Numbered from the stretch's first letter, positions 26,301 through 34,461 are shown. The stretch is 64,000 nucleotides of DNA from Candidatus Manganitrophus morganii (GCA_021651055.1 JAJHOH010000001.1:1178001-1242000); one strand, 5' to 3'. Translations and numbers: made by a program. Notes: generated by a model not told the origin, from the sequence alone.

Positions 26301-27685
26301 TTGGATTGGACCCGGATCATGTCGAATCGGCGTTAGGAGCACTGGAGGCGGAAGGGTTTGTCCTGCGAGGCCACTTCACACAAGATGCAGCCGAAACCGA
26401 ATGGTGTGCGCGGCGCCTGCTCAGTCGGATCCACCGTCTGACGCTCGACCGTCTGCGGCGTCAGATTGAGCCGGCTTCAGTGGAAACCTTCCTCCAATTT
26501 CTCCTCCAGTGGCACCGGCTTCTTCCGAAAACGCAGCTGCACGGCCGCGAGGGGCTCTTCTCGGTCATCGAGCAGCTCCAGGGATTTGAGATTGCGGCCA
26601 GCGCGTGGGAGCGGATCATCCTCCCCTCCCGGGTCGCCCGCTACAATCCAACCTGGCTCGATGAGCTCTGCTTGAACGGCGAGGTCGCCTGGGGACGGCT
26701 GACCCCGCCCGCTTCCAAGAATGGCCCAGGGAAAGGATCGGCCACCAAAAACAACGGCGACGAACCGGGCCGGCCCCGGCAGGCGACGCGAAACCTTCCG
26801 ATCTCGCTGATGGCGCGGGAAGATCTCGGCTGGCTCAGAATATCATCGGAAGAGATTCCCTTTCTCAGCGAAAATGCGAAGACAGTCCTTGACGCGCTCC
26901 GCAGACAAGGGGCCTCGTTCGTCTCCGATCTGCTCACCGCCACCCGTCTCCTCCCGACGCAGGTGGATGAGGCGCTCTGGGAGCTGGTCGCCGCCGGTCT
27001 CGTCACCGGCGACGGGTTCTCGGCGGTTCGGTTGTTGACCGATCCGAATCGCACGGAGCGGGCCGCCCTCTCTCGCCGGCGGCGCGGATGGAAGCGGACC
27101 CCTCGGGCGCGCGGAAGCGGCCGATGGACCTTCCTCCGCTCTGCTCTCGACACCATTCCACCCGAAGAATATGTTGAGGCGTGGGCCTGGCAGCTCCTTC
27201 AAAGATATGGGATTCTCTTCAGGGATCTCATGGGCCGCGAAGAGGGAGCGCCTCCCTGGTATCAACTTCTTCCGATCCTGCGGCGGCTGGAACAACGGGG
27301 AGAGGTTCGGGGGGGGCGATTTGTCCTCGATGTCGGCGGGGAGCAGTATGGTCTACCGGAAGCGGTCGAGTCGCTGCGGCATCTGAAACAGCATCCGCCG
27401 GAGCCGGAGACGGTCTTCCTCTCCGCGGTCGATCCATTGAACCTGATCGGCATTCTGACCCCGGGCCGGCGGGTGACGGCCCAGCCGTCGAACGCCGTCG
27501 CCTTCCACGGCGGCGCCTTCGTCGGATCGCGCGAGGGAAAGGAAATTTGGATCTCCGAAAAGCTCCAGAAAGAGACCGCCCGGCAGATCGAGCGGACCCT
27601 GACGTCGGGCCGGTTGTTGGCGCCGGAAGAACCGGGAGAAGAGGGCGAAGGGGAGATGGAACAGATCGGCTTATTGACGGAGTGA
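23306..27685 (+). CDS. lhr: large Lhr-type superfamily 2 helicase
   Basis: About 1459 residues, close to the ~1500 of long Lhr proteins. Counting from the alternative ATG at 23297 (3 residues more), Walker A is APTGSGKT (Lys51), motif II is DEIH (170-173), SATQRP is motif III, and the second RecA domain holds TASLELGIDIGF and QRVGRSGH. The Lhr-specific winged-helix and beta-barrel core follows, then the long C-terminal extension of large Lhr (YETF/DNA glycosylase-like AlkZ-related helix-turn-helix repeats are typical there). It is a 3'-5' DNA translocase linked to DNA repair. The TATAAT at 23293-23298 argues for the ATG at 23306. A small lipoprotein gene follows after 3 nt. Confidence 0.93.
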   Translation: MSLTPFHPIIADWFKEKFGEPTEPQKLGWPPILSGEDTLIAAPTGSGKTLAAFLCAIDRLVRDGIAGRLANEVKVLYVSPLKALSSDVQRNLETPLEEIQKRAVKQWVKLPEIRALVRTGDTPSHERQAMLRKPPHILVTTPESLYLLLTAQKSREILRTVETVIVDEIHAVARDKRGSHLALSLERLEALCNKRPVRIGLSATQRPMEEIARFLIGSKRVDADGHSPCAIVNVGHQRHLDLAIEVPPSELSAVCSNEQWAEVYHRLAALIQQHRSTLVFVNTRRLAERVTHQLADLLGEDAVSSHHGSLSKKIRLKAEQRLKAGELKAVVATASLELGIDIGFIDLVIQVGSPRSIATFLQRVGRSGHALGLTPKGRLFALTRDELIECAALIRAIRHGRLDRIIPPEAPIDILAQQIIAETADREMDEQALFDLSRGAWPYHQLTREKFGAVVQMLSEGFATRLGRSGAYLHHDRVNKKIKARRGARLAAITSGGAIPELADYRVVAEPEKIVVGSVDEDFAVESLSGDVFLLGNTSWRVVHVRGGDVVVTDAHGAPPTIPFWRGEAPARTVELSAALSDLREELSDRVDRPDEAATWLMEEAALDEFGARQMVHYAQAQKAAIGLLPTQRHLLFERFFDESGGMQLVIHSPFGGRINRAWGLALRKRFCRTFDFELQASADDNGIVLSLGPQQSFPLEQIAKMLRAENGREILVQALLAAPMFNTRWRWNANRSLAILRQRNGKRVPPALQRMKSDDLLCAVFPQQMACRENLPGDIPVPDHPLVEQTIVDCLHEAMDLDGWLDLLRSIERGEIEITAADTREPTPFAYQILNASPYAFLDDAPLEERRARAVATRRTLTVESVRDIGRLDPLAIEQVRKEAWPLVRDADELHDALLLMGMIPAVEGIDWSPFFHTLHLSGRAVEARGPDDRRFWIAVEQWPMVHAARPDLTPQTTPIIPDGIRQDGSASEGWVALVRGRLEVVGPATTVQIAHDLGLDPDHVESALGALEAEGFVLRGHFTQDAAETEWCARRLLSRIHRLTLDRLRRQIEPASVETFLQFLLQWHRLLPKTQLHGREGLFSVIEQLQGFEIAASAWERIILPSRVARYNPTWLDELCLNGEVAWGRLTPPASKNGPGKGSATKNNGDEPGRPRQATRNLPISLMAREDLGWLRISSEEIPFLSENAKTVLDALRRQGASFVSDLLTATRLLPTQVDEALWELVAAGLVTGDGFSAVRLLTDPNRTERAALSRRRRGWKRTPRARGSGRWTFLRSALDTIPPEEYVEAWAWQLLQRYGILFRDLMGREEGAPPWYQLLPILRRLEQRGEVRGGRFVLDVGGEQYGLPEAVESLRHLKQHPPEPETVFLSAVDPLNLIGILTPGRRVTAQPSNAVAFHGGAFVGSREGKEIWISEKLQKETARQIERTLTSGRLLAPEEPGEEGEGEMEQIGLLTE

Positions 27686-27688
27686 CGG

Positions 27689-27925
27689 ATGCAGTGGCAT
27701 CATCGGATCAATCAAATCTTTTCAATCGGCCTTCTGTTGCTGGCGGTCGGATGCGGCAACCCGGAGGCGAAGAGCAAAGAACTTTACGACACCGCCCAAT
27801 TCGAAGAGCAGCAGCGGAACTTCAAACATGCGCGGCAGCTTTACGAGCGGATTCTGAAAGACTATCCGGAAACCGAAACGGCCAAGCAGGCCGAAACCCG
27901 GTTGAAGGACATCGAAGGGAAGTAA
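27689..27925 (+). CDS. small lipoprotein with one TPR-like hairpin
   Basis: 78 residues. Signal peptide with lipobox LAVGC, then a helical pair (KELYDTAQFEEQQRNFKHARQLYERILKDYPETETAKQAETRLKDI) that matches a single tetratricopeptide unit, as at the N-terminus of BamD/YbgF-like proteins. Likely periplasmic and membrane-tethered. It starts 3 nt after the lhr stop and is translated from the same message; no functional link is evident. Confidence 0.7.
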   Translation: MQWHHRINQIFSIGLLLLAVGCGNPEAKSKELYDTAQFEEQQRNFKHARQLYERILKDYPETETAKQAETRLKDIEGK

Positions 27926-27983
27926 CCCTCCCCTTCCCCCCCACCGTTACATCGTTTGTCTGCTGCCATACCCCTCATCCCAT

Positions 27984-28011
27984 TTGACAATACACAGTCG
28001 TGTGTTAGAGT
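27984..28011 (+). promoter_or_regulatory. promoter of the zinc-ribbon-pilB operon
   Basis: TTGACA (27984-27989), 16-nt spacer, TAGAGT (28006-28011). The spacer contains the inverted ACACA/TGTGT, a possible operator. Six nt after the -10 box is ATGTAA, a start followed at once by a stop. Confidence 0.45.
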
Positions 28012-28041
28012 CATTTCATGTAAAATGTGGGAGTAATCCGC

Positions 28042-28377
28042 ATGAAATGTCTGCAATGTCATACGGAAAATAAGGGCCATCGATCGTTTTGTCGACAATG
28101 CGGCATTCAGATTTTAGTCCATTGTCCGCAATGCGGTTTCGGCAACGAGATGACCGCTGATTTTTACTGTGGCGGCTGCGGACGAAAACTTTCACCCGCT
28201 TTACATACCGATCCTGGGACGGACAACCAATCGGTTCGGACCGCCTCTTCCAAACCGTTCTCCTCTATTACGATTGCCGACCTGCTCCGGGATGATTTCC
28301 CCGAAACCCAAAAGGAGAAAAAAGAGGAGAAGAGAATTATGACTCAGGAAGAAATCAACAAGTTATTCAATCTTTAG
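28042..28377 (+). CDS. double zinc-ribbon protein with C-terminal FliM-like peptide
   Basis: 111 residues. Two zinc ribbons in a row: CLQC...CRQC and CPQC...CGGC (four CxxC pairs within the first 50 residues). A Ser/Thr-rich linker and a charged stretch follow, and the protein ends in MTQEEINKLFNL. That end resembles the CheY-binding N-terminal peptide of FliM (consensus LSQ.EIDALL). GGGAG 8 nt before the ATG supports this start. It lies 10 nt upstream of pilB and has a paralogue just downstream of pilB. Function unknown; a regulatory or adaptor role in pilus control is a guess. Confidence 0.7.
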   Translation: MKCLQCHTENKGHRSFCRQCGIQILVHCPQCGFGNEMTADFYCGGCGRKLSPALHTDPGTDNQSVRTASSKPFSSITIADLLRDDFPETQKEKKEEKRIMTQEEINKLFNL

Positions 28378-28387
28378 GGATCGACTC

Positions 28388-30073
28388 ATGCTGAAGGCCG
28401 TTCACGAAAAACTCGGAAAAATTCTTGTCGCCGGAGGACACATTACAGAGGAAAAACTGGCGAAGGCCCTGGAAGAGCAAGAGAAACGCGGCTTCAAGCA
28501 GAAGCAGATCGGCTCCTTCTTGGTGGAGATGGGATTCGTTTCGGAGGAAGATGTTCTAAAAGCCCTCGGCGTCCAGTTTAATCTTCCGATCATTCAACTG
28601 AAGGGGATCGGGATCGATCCCAAGGTCTTGGAACTTATCCCGGAAGCGATGGCCACCCGATTCAAAATCTTTCCTCTCTACCTCAACGAAAAGGATCTCA
28701 CCATTGCCGCGAGCGACCCCACTCAGATAGAAGTGCTCGATGTGCTCGCCCGGCAGACCCGTTGCAAGATTCAGGTGGTCTTGGCCCTAGAAAAAGAAAT
28801 TCTGGCGGCCATCGAATCGAATTACAGCGCGCAAAAGTCACAGATGGTCGTTGAATCGGACGAGGCTCCCCTTTCTGCGGAAGAATTGAAGCTTCTCGAA
28901 GAGGCGGGGAAAGAGGTTCCGATCATTCGGATGGTCGACGACATCCTCATCCAAGCCGTTCAAGAAGGGGTCAGCGATATTCATGTAGAGCCGAGGGAGG
29001 ACAAACTCTCGGTCCGTTTTCGAATCGACGGCATCCTCAAGGAAGTCCGTACGTTCTCTCAAAAGCAGCAACCGGCCATTCTCTCTCGTCTCAAGATCCT
29101 CTCCAAATTGGATATCTCCGAACGACAGAAGTGTCAGGACGGACGAATCAAATTGAAAATCGGCTCAAAGGAGATCGACGCGCGGGTCTCCACGCTCCCG
29201 ACCTACTACGGGGAAAAGGTCGTTCTCCGGCTGCTCGACCAGAAGCGGGTTCGCTTCAGCCTGGAAGAGCTGGGACTTTCCCCGCAGAATCTCGCCTCGA
29301 TCAGAAATATGATCACCCAGCCCTATGGGCTCATCTTGGTCACCGGCCCGACCGGAAGCGGAAAGAGCACCACCCTCTACGCCTGTCTCAACGTGATTAA
29401 CTCCGAACAGAGAAACATCATCACCGTTGAAGATCCGATCGAATATCAAATTCCGATGATCAATCAGGTCCAGGTCAACGTTAAGAAGAACGTTACCTTC
29501 GCCAACGCGCTTCGAGCCATTCTCAGGCAAGATCCGAACATCATTATGGTCGGTGAAATTCGGGATCCCGAAACGGGCGAAATCGCGACGGAGTCCGCAC
29601 TGACGGGGCACCTCGTCCTCTCGACCCTTCATACAAACGACGCGGCCAGCGCGATCGTCCGTCTCGTTGAAATGGGAATCGAACCTTATCTTCTCGCCCC
29701 CTCTTTATTGGGGATTGTGGCGCAACGATTGGCGAGAAAAATCTGCCTGGAATGCAAAACACCGCATACGCCCGGAAAGAGCGATCTTGATGCGCTTGGA
29801 CTGCTGGACGGGTCGGTCGAAATCGCATTTTTTCGCGGGAAGGGGTGCGCCGAATGCAACGGGACCGGCTACAAGGGGAGAATTGCCATTTATGAGGTCC
29901 TCGTGACAGATGAGACCATTCGCGGGCTTATTGGTGAACAAGCCCCCCTGGCGGCGATTCGCCAACAGGCCGCGCAGGCAGGATTTATCAACATGAGGCT
30001 CGACGGAGTGAGAAAGATCGCCAAAGGGTTGACGACGATTGAAGAGATTCTCCGTGTCACGCGGGGTCTCTAA
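28388..30073 (+). CDS. pilB: type IV pilus/type II secretion assembly ATPase (PilB/GspE)
   Basis: 561 residues. N-terminal MshEN domain(s) (GKILVAGGHITEEKLAKALEEQ...IGSFLVEMGFVSEEDVLKALG), which in relatives bind c-di-GMP. The central ATPase has Walker A GPTGSGKST (Lys326), Asp box ITVEDPIEY, Walker B (IIMVGEIRDPET) and HLVLSTLHTNDA. A zinc-binding tetracysteine is seen as CLEC...CAEC near residue 460-490. It drives pilus or pseudopilus extension at the inner membrane. PilB and GspE cannot be told apart with no neighbours such as pilC; the distant pseudopilin genes show that a related machine exists in this genome. Confidence 0.92.
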   Translation: MLKAVHEKLGKILVAGGHITEEKLAKALEEQEKRGFKQKQIGSFLVEMGFVSEEDVLKALGVQFNLPIIQLKGIGIDPKVLELIPEAMATRFKIFPLYLNEKDLTIAASDPTQIEVLDVLARQTRCKIQVVLALEKEILAAIESNYSAQKSQMVVESDEAPLSAEELKLLEEAGKEVPIIRMVDDILIQAVQEGVSDIHVEPREDKLSVRFRIDGILKEVRTFSQKQQPAILSRLKILSKLDISERQKCQDGRIKLKIGSKEIDARVSTLPTYYGEKVVLRLLDQKRVRFSLEELGLSPQNLASIRNMITQPYGLILVTGPTGSGKSTTLYACLNVINSEQRNIITVEDPIEYQIPMINQVQVNVKKNVTFANALRAILRQDPNIIMVGEIRDPETGEIATESALTGHLVLSTLHTNDAASAIVRLVEMGIEPYLLAPSLLGIVAQRLARKICLECKTPHTPGKSDLDALGLLDGSVEIAFFRGKGCAECNGTGYKGRIAIYEVLVTDETIRGLIGEQAPLAAIRQQAAQAGFINMRLDGVRKIAKGLTTIEEILRVTRGL

Positions 30074-30113
30074 ACGCCGAAGACGATCGATGAGAAAGCG
30101 GCTGACTCACAAA

Positions 30114-30141
30114 TTGACGAACCGGCACAATCTGGTAGATT
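30114..30141 (+). promoter_or_regulatory. promoter of the second zinc-ribbon gene, predicting a leaderless mRNA
   Basis: TTGACG (30114-30119), 16-nt spacer, TAGATT (30136-30141), then 6 nt to the ATG at 30148. No SD. Confidence 0.5.
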
Positions 30142-30147
30142 TTAGGT

Positions 30148-30375
30148 ATGGAATGTCCAAAGTGCAAGGTTCGAAATGGAGATCATCGCTCTTTTTGCTG
30201 GAAGTGCCGGTTTATGATCGCGCTTCATTGCCGCTCTTGCGGATCACCGTATAAGAGCGGCACGGCGCATTGCAACGGGTGCGGGAAAAATCTCCTCGAT
30301 CAATCCCACCCGGCCTTAGCCCCCAAGAAACCGATTCCCTATTTTGGCCCCAAATCCGATCCACTCCCTCACTGA
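30148..30375 (+). CDS. small double zinc-ribbon protein
   Basis: 75 residues. CPKC...CWKC and CRSC...CNGC form two zinc ribbons, clearly paralogous to the gene at 28042 (both share HRSFC, a hydrophobic stretch before the second ribbon and a GCGKNL/GCGRKL end). It lacks the C-terminal EEINKLF peptide and ends in a Pro-rich tail. It follows pilB by 74 nt and has its own promoter. Function unknown. Confidence 0.65.
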   Translation: MECPKCKVRNGDHRSFCWKCRFMIALHCRSCGSPYKSGTAHCNGCGKNLLDQSHPALAPKKPIPYFGPKSDPLPH

Positions 30376-30471
30376 GAACAAACGAGAAGAGCAATCCGGC
30401 CGTGGCTGGGAAAAAATGCCGTAAGGTCGTTTAGATCGGTCCGATCGGAGAGAAAAAAGATAGGGTTGGAT

Positions 30472-30864
30472 CTATTCCGAAGCGATGTCTTTTGACTGGC
30501 GCAGCTGTTTCTTTTCGGCGAGTTTTTTCTTGGAGGTAAGGACTTTTTCCTTGGCGGCTTTTGGAGGACGGGTTTTCACCCTCGGCTTTGGCACCCGGTT
30601 CAGCGTCGACAATTTCCGCTGGAGGCGGCGGAACGCTGCGAGACGGTTCTGGACTTGAGAGCGCTGCTCGGTGGCGATGACGATCACTCCGGAGGGAGGA
30701 TGGTGGAGGCGAACAGCCGATTCAGTTTTATTTTTCTTCTGCCCGCCCGGACCGCTGCTTTTGTAAAACGAGACCTCGGTTTCGCGTTCGAGGGTCTTCA
30801 TATCGGTCGCAAACGGCTTCTTCCTCACGCTCCCCTCCGATTTTCTCATGGCAAACAGATTCAT
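30472..30864 (-). CDS. RF-1-domain protein (release-factor-like peptidyl-tRNA hydrolase)
   Basis: 130 residues. Contains only the catalytic domain 3 of release factors: GGQ at 40-42 in SSGPGGQKKNKTESAVRLHH and the helix QSRSQVQNRLAAFRRLQRKL-type segment (here EQRSQVQNRLAAFRRL), ending in a Lys/Arg-rich tail (AKEKVLTSKKKLAEKKQLRQS). This is the layout of ArfB/C12orf65-type ribosome-rescue factors; GGQKKNK instead of GGQNVNK suggests the C12orf65/PrfH-like branch. The start at 30864 lies 11 nt after the dcd stop. Start is uncertain: ATGs at 30864 and 30849 are both possible and neither has a strong SD. Confidence 0.75.
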   Translation of the reverse strand: MNLFAMRKSEGSVRKKPFATDMKTLERETEVSFYKSSGPGGQKKNKTESAVRLHHPPSGVIVIATEQRSQVQNRLAAFRRLQRKLSTLNRVPKPRVKTRPPKAAKEKVLTSKKKLAEKKQLRQSKDIASE

Positions 30865-30874
30865 CTTCGACAGA

Positions 30875-31426
30875 CTATATCTTGGGAAGCGTGATCCCGA
30901 CTTGAGATTGATATTTCCCCTTCTTATCGGCGTAAGAAACCTCACACACCTCGTCCGACTCGAAGAAGAGGACCTGAGCAATCCCCTCGTTGGCGTAGAT
31001 CTTCGCCGGCAACGGGGTGGTGTTGGAAATTTCCAGGGTGACGAACCCTTCCCACTCCGGCTCGAACGGGGTGACGTTGGTGATGATGCCGCAGCGGGCG
31101 TAGGTCGATTTTCCGACGCAGATCGTCATGACGTTCCTGGGAATCTTGAAAAACTCGACACTTTTACCTAACGCAAAAGAGTTGGGCGGAATCACGCAAA
31201 CATCCCCTTTGAAGTCGACGAACGATTTGGTATCGAACTCCTTCGGGTCGACGAGGGTGTTGTTGATGTTGGTGAAGATTTTAAACTCGTTGGCAATCCG
31301 GATATCGTAACCGTACGAAGAAACACCGTAGGAAATCCCTCCGGCGCGGACCTGCTTCTCCTCAAACGGCTGGATCATTCCGTGCTCTTTGGCCATCCGC
31401 CGAATCCACCGATCGCTCTTGATCAT
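30875..31426 (-). CDS. dcd: dCTP deaminase
   Basis: 183 residues. Deaminates dCTP to dUTP in pyrimidine deoxynucleotide supply. Family signatures include [12 protein letters not shown] at the start, the core [47 protein letters not shown] with the catalytic Glu, and [10 protein letters not shown]. The ATG at 31426 follows AGGAGGG; the ATG further upstream is rejected. The sequence matches the trimeric monofunctional enzyme; a bifunctional deaminase-diphosphatase cannot be excluded by eye. Confidence 0.95.
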   Translation of the reverse strand: MIKSDRWIRRMAKEHGMIQPFEEKQVRAGGISYGVSSYGYDIRIANEFKIFTNINNTLVDPKEFDTKSFVDFKGDVCVIPPNSFALGKSVEFFKIPRNVMTICVGKSTYARCGIITNVTPFEPEWEGFVTLEISNTTPLPAKIYANEGIAQVLFFESDEVCEVSYADKKGKYQSQVGITLPKI

Positions 31427-31519
31427 CCGATCCCTCCTGCTAAGTGCCCCACATAATGTGTTCGATTGAAAGTACGCTACCACAAATGGGGACTGCTTGC
31501 AATCAAAACCATCAACTTT

Positions 31520-32629
31520 TTAGTCGGTATCGTGCGGAACCACCCAGAATGACGCCGCGTCCTTGTTCACCTCTTTGGGAGCGTTCGGCTGGGGGTATTT
31601 GAAGGTCTTCTCCTCGTAGTTCTTCACAATCGCCTGGTCGTCATCAAGGTAGAGGAGGGTGTCCTGGGGGAGAATGGCCACCTTTCCCCCGCCGCCGGGG
31701 GCGTCGATCACATAGTGCGGCACCGCCATCCCGGAAGTATGGCCGCGCAGCGCGGAGATGATCTTCAATCCCTTCTCCACACGGGTCCGGAAGTGATGCG
31801 TCCCCTTCACCAGGTCGGCTTGATAGATATAATACGGCTTCACCCGGATCGAGAGGAGCTTCTGCATCAGTCGTTTCATCACCTCCGGATCGTCATTGAC
31901 CCCTTCGAGCAAGACGGTCTGGCTGCCGAGCGGAATCCCGGCATCGGCGAGCATCCCGCAGGCCTTGGCGACTTCGGGGGTAATTTCGTCGGGGTGATTG
32001 AAATGCAGGTTCATATAAAGCGGGTGGTACTTCTTGAGCATGTTGCAGAGGTTCTCGGTGATCCGGGAGGGAAGGGTCCCCGGCACGCGGGTGCCGATCC
32101 GGATGATCTCCAGGTGCGGAATCGCGCGGAGCGCCTTTAAGACCCGCTCCAGAAGCATGTCGACCACCATCAACGGATCGCCGCCGGAGAGGATGATATC
32201 GCGGATTTCGGTATGGGCCGAGATGTAATCGACCACCTGCTTGAGATTCTCCGGCGTCAACGTGCCGGGCGAGCCGACAAACCGCTTTCGAGTGCAAAAT
32301 CGGCAATAGATCGGGCATTGGTTGGTGATGACCAGCAGCACCCGGTCGGGATAGCGATGGACCAGATTCGGCACGGGACTGTCTTTCTCCTCGTGCAGCG
32401 GATCTTCGGAATCGCAGGCGGCGTCGGGATGGTCTTCCTCGGCGGTCGGAACCACCTGCTTCCAGATGGAATCCCCCTTCTCTCTGATTAATTTAAAGAC
32501 ATGCGGCGTGATCCGCATTGGGTACTGCTCGACGATCTCGCGCACCTCTTCCGCAGGGACGCCCAACATCTTCTCCAGCGTCTCGACGTCGTCGATACTT
32601 TCTTTGATATCTTTCTGCCACTGCTCCAC
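31520..32629 (-). CDS. kamA: lysine 2,3-aminomutase (radical SAM)
   Basis: 369 residues. Interconverts L-lysine and beta-lysine with SAM, an Fe4S4 cluster and PLP. The cluster ligands are C105-x3-C109-x2-C112 (CPIYCRFCTRKR); the PLP lysine is Lys314 in DAPGGGGK. Asp270 and Asp307, which bind the lysine side chain in the clostridial enzyme (D293, D330), are present with the same 37-residue spacing. So it is more likely a true KamA than a distant relative. The product could feed an osmolyte (N-acetyl-beta-lysine), EF-P modification or a peptide; no ablB or epmA gene is next to it. Upstream neighbours are glutaredoxin and an ATP-grasp-like protein. Confidence 0.88.
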   Translation of the reverse strand: MEQWQKDIKESIDDVETLEKMLGVPAEEVREIVEQYPMRITPHVFKLIREKGDSIWKQVVPTAEEDHPDAACDSEDPLHEEKDSPVPNLVHRYPDRVLLVITNQCPIYCRFCTRKRFVGSPGTLTPENLKQVVDYISAHTEIRDIILSGGDPLMVVDMLLERVLKALRAIPHLEIIRIGTRVPGTLPSRITENLCNMLKKYHPLYMNLHFNHPDEITPEVAKACGMLADAGIPLGSQTVLLEGVNDDPEVMKRLMQKLLSIRVKPYYIYQADLVKGTHHFRTRVEKGLKIISALRGHTSGMAVPHYVIDAPGGGGKVAILPQDTLLYLDDDQAIVKNYEEKTFKYPQPNAPKEVNKDAASFWVVPHDTD

Positions 32630-32676
32630 AGCGCTACTCCCCTCTTCATAATGGAATAGAAAGGCCCGCCCCCTCG

Positions 32677-32922
32677 TCAGGGCTGCTGTCCGTACTTTTT
32701 TTCCAGATAGGCGATGATCTCATCCTCGTCGTCCAGGACGACATCGCCATCGACCAACACCGGCACCAAATATTGCCCTGAGACCTCGAAGACCTCCTTC
32801 CGGTTCGGCCGATAAGAAGGAACCGCGATCTTCTCGTATTCGAGCCCAAGCTCCTCTAATTTATCCCGCACCATCCGACAATAAGGACATGAATCGAGAT
32901 CATACAGTTTCATTTTTTCCAT
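32677..32922 (-). CDS. glutaredoxin-like protein
   Basis: 81 residues, thioredoxin fold. Active site CPYC near the N-terminus, cis-Pro in LVPVLVDGDVVLDDEDEIIAYL. Such small proteins reduce disulphides or handle Fe-S clusters with glutathione or a similar thiol. It sits between the ATP-grasp-like gene (23 nt) and kamA (47 nt), all on the minus strand, so one operon is likely. Confidence 0.88.
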   Translation of the reverse strand: MEKMKLYDLDSCPYCRMVRDKLEELGLEYEKIAVPSYRPNRKEVFEVSGQYLVPVLVDGDVVLDDEDEIIAYLEKKYGQQP

Positions 32923-32945
32923 TGTTTACTTACCAAATCCCCTCT

Positions 32946-34397
32946 CTATACCGCGACGGCGCACGGCGCCATGACCGCGTCGACCATCCCATGAATCAGC
33001 TTCTTCTCGGTGGAGACGACAGTGGCCAAAATTCCTCCGAGTTTCGCTTCCTTTCCATCGACAAAATAATAGGGCGACAGCCGCGCACGCCCCTCCATCG
33101 CAACCTCTCGCGCTCCTTCGAAGTCGTAATAACGGACCGTCACCTTTTTCCCTTTGTGGAACTTCTGGAGGAGATGGGGGGTCGTCGGGAAGCTCTGTAG
33201 CGCCCGATCGATCGCCTCTTTCCACGCTTCTTCCGGATGATCGTGGCCCGCGATGACCCCACGGCTTCCCCAAGCGAATTCCGAGAAACCGGACGGCTTG
33301 ATGATCAAATGCCGCTCTTTCTGCGTCGCCTCCCCCAGTTGCCGGAAATCGGTGACCGGCCGACTCTCCAGGGTGAGGTCGGGAATGATCGCATGGGGAG
33401 GGACCTCGCGCGGATCGATGATCCAGGTTTTCGGGAAAATCCGCCGGAGCTGAGACATCGTCCCCTCCCCCAAATGCCCCAACCAGAATTCCTGCAAAAC
33501 AGGATGGTGAAAAAGAGCGAAGAGACTTTTCTCCTCCAGAAACGCCTTCGGCGGCGGCGTCATGGCCACCTGCTTCTTCTTGGCGGCATAGAGGATCAGC
33601 TCCGACTTCGGGATGTTCTTTAGATCGAAGAGCTCGAAAAAACGATAAAGGATATCGATCCGCTCCCGATCGGCCCAGAGTCCTTCTTCGGTAAAAGAGA
33701 TCTCTCTCGGATGAAGCACCCGCGTCCGAAGTCCGCGTTGATGAAGCGCCCGCCCCAGCCACTCCATCTCCGGGCGGTAATCTTTCGATTCATCCGAGAC
33801 GACGATTGCCAGAAGCGGATCCTCTTGGGAAGCATGGGCCCGGATCATCCGCTCGAAACCGGCCACCATCCCGTCTCGCTCACCGACCGGACGGTCTCCC
33901 TCCGAAGCGTAAGCAATCGAGAGTCCCGCCGTCAGCCCCATGCCGCCGGGAACAGCATCCAATTCCGTCGCAATCATCCCCTCTTCGGTCGGGATGAGGT
34001 CGGGTCGAATGATCCCCGGCAGATCCTGTTTAAACCGGTTCATCCGGCCATATTCGACGACCGATTCCGGTTTTCCCTGATCGAGATAACCTGCGACCCA
34101 ACGGGGCGCCCGGCCATGGACACTGTCGAGGTAAAGCCGGTTCGCCGCCTGGTAAAAAGAAAGGAGCTGGTTTCCAAGCGTTTCTAGAAAACCCAACTCC
34201 TCTTTTGTAATCCAGTATGGTTCGGTCGCGATCCGCCAGAGGTCGTTTCCGGCCGCCGAAGTCCCTTCGGGCCTAAAAAGCCCCTCTTGAACAAGGCTAC
34301 CCCGGATCGAATGGCTCTTTTTTTGAATGGGCGCGTCTCTCGATGGGTCAGGTGGAGGCTCAAAGGCCTTGGACAATGTCAAATTCTCCAAAGACAA
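32946..34397 (-). CDS. ATP-grasp-like protein, uncharacterised
   Basis: 483 residues, no named family recognised. The segment HLIIKPSGFSEFAWGSRGV, then HLLQKFHKGKKVTVRYYD and a C-terminal DGKEAKLGGILATVVS, resemble the nucleotide- and metal-binding parts of ATP-grasp ligases; ATELDAVPGGMGLT in the middle fits the fold too. If so it would join a carboxylate to an amine or thiol. The start is TTG: either 34397, 7 nt after a TATCAT -10 box, or 34376, which has GGAG at SD distance. It heads the operon with glutaredoxin, kamA, dcd and the RF-1-like gene. Confidence 0.5.
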   Translation of the reverse strand: MSLENLTLSKAFEPPPDPSRDAPIQKKSHSIRGSLVQEGLFRPEGTSAAGNDLWRIATEPYWITKEELGFLETLGNQLLSFYQAANRLYLDSVHGRAPRWVAGYLDQGKPESVVEYGRMNRFKQDLPGIIRPDLIPTEEGMIATELDAVPGGMGLTAGLSIAYASEGDRPVGERDGMVAGFERMIRAHASQEDPLLAIVVSDESKDYRPEMEWLGRALHQRGLRTRVLHPREISFTEEGLWADRERIDILYRFFELFDLKNIPKSELILYAAKKKQVAMTPPPKAFLEEKSLFALFHHPVLQEFWLGHLGEGTMSQLRRIFPKTWIIDPREVPPHAIIPDLTLESRPVTDFRQLGEATQKERHLIIKPSGFSEFAWGSRGVIAGHDHPEEAWKEAIDRALQSFPTTPHLLQKFHKGKKVTVRYYDFEGAREVAMEGRARLSPYYFVDGKEAKLGGILATVVSTEKKLIHGMVDAVMAPCAVAV

Positions 34398-34404
34398 TGA
34401 TTTG

Positions 34405-34434
34405 ATGATAACACCGCCGGAAGCCGATCCGCAA
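34405..34434 (-). promoter_or_regulatory. promoter of the ATP-grasp-glutaredoxin-kamA operon
   Basis: Minus strand TTGCGG (34429-34434), 18-nt spacer, TATCAT (34405-34410), 7 nt before the TTG at 34397. Confidence 0.4.
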
Positions 34435-34461
34435 GTAAGATTTTGAGAGGAGAAAGCCCCC

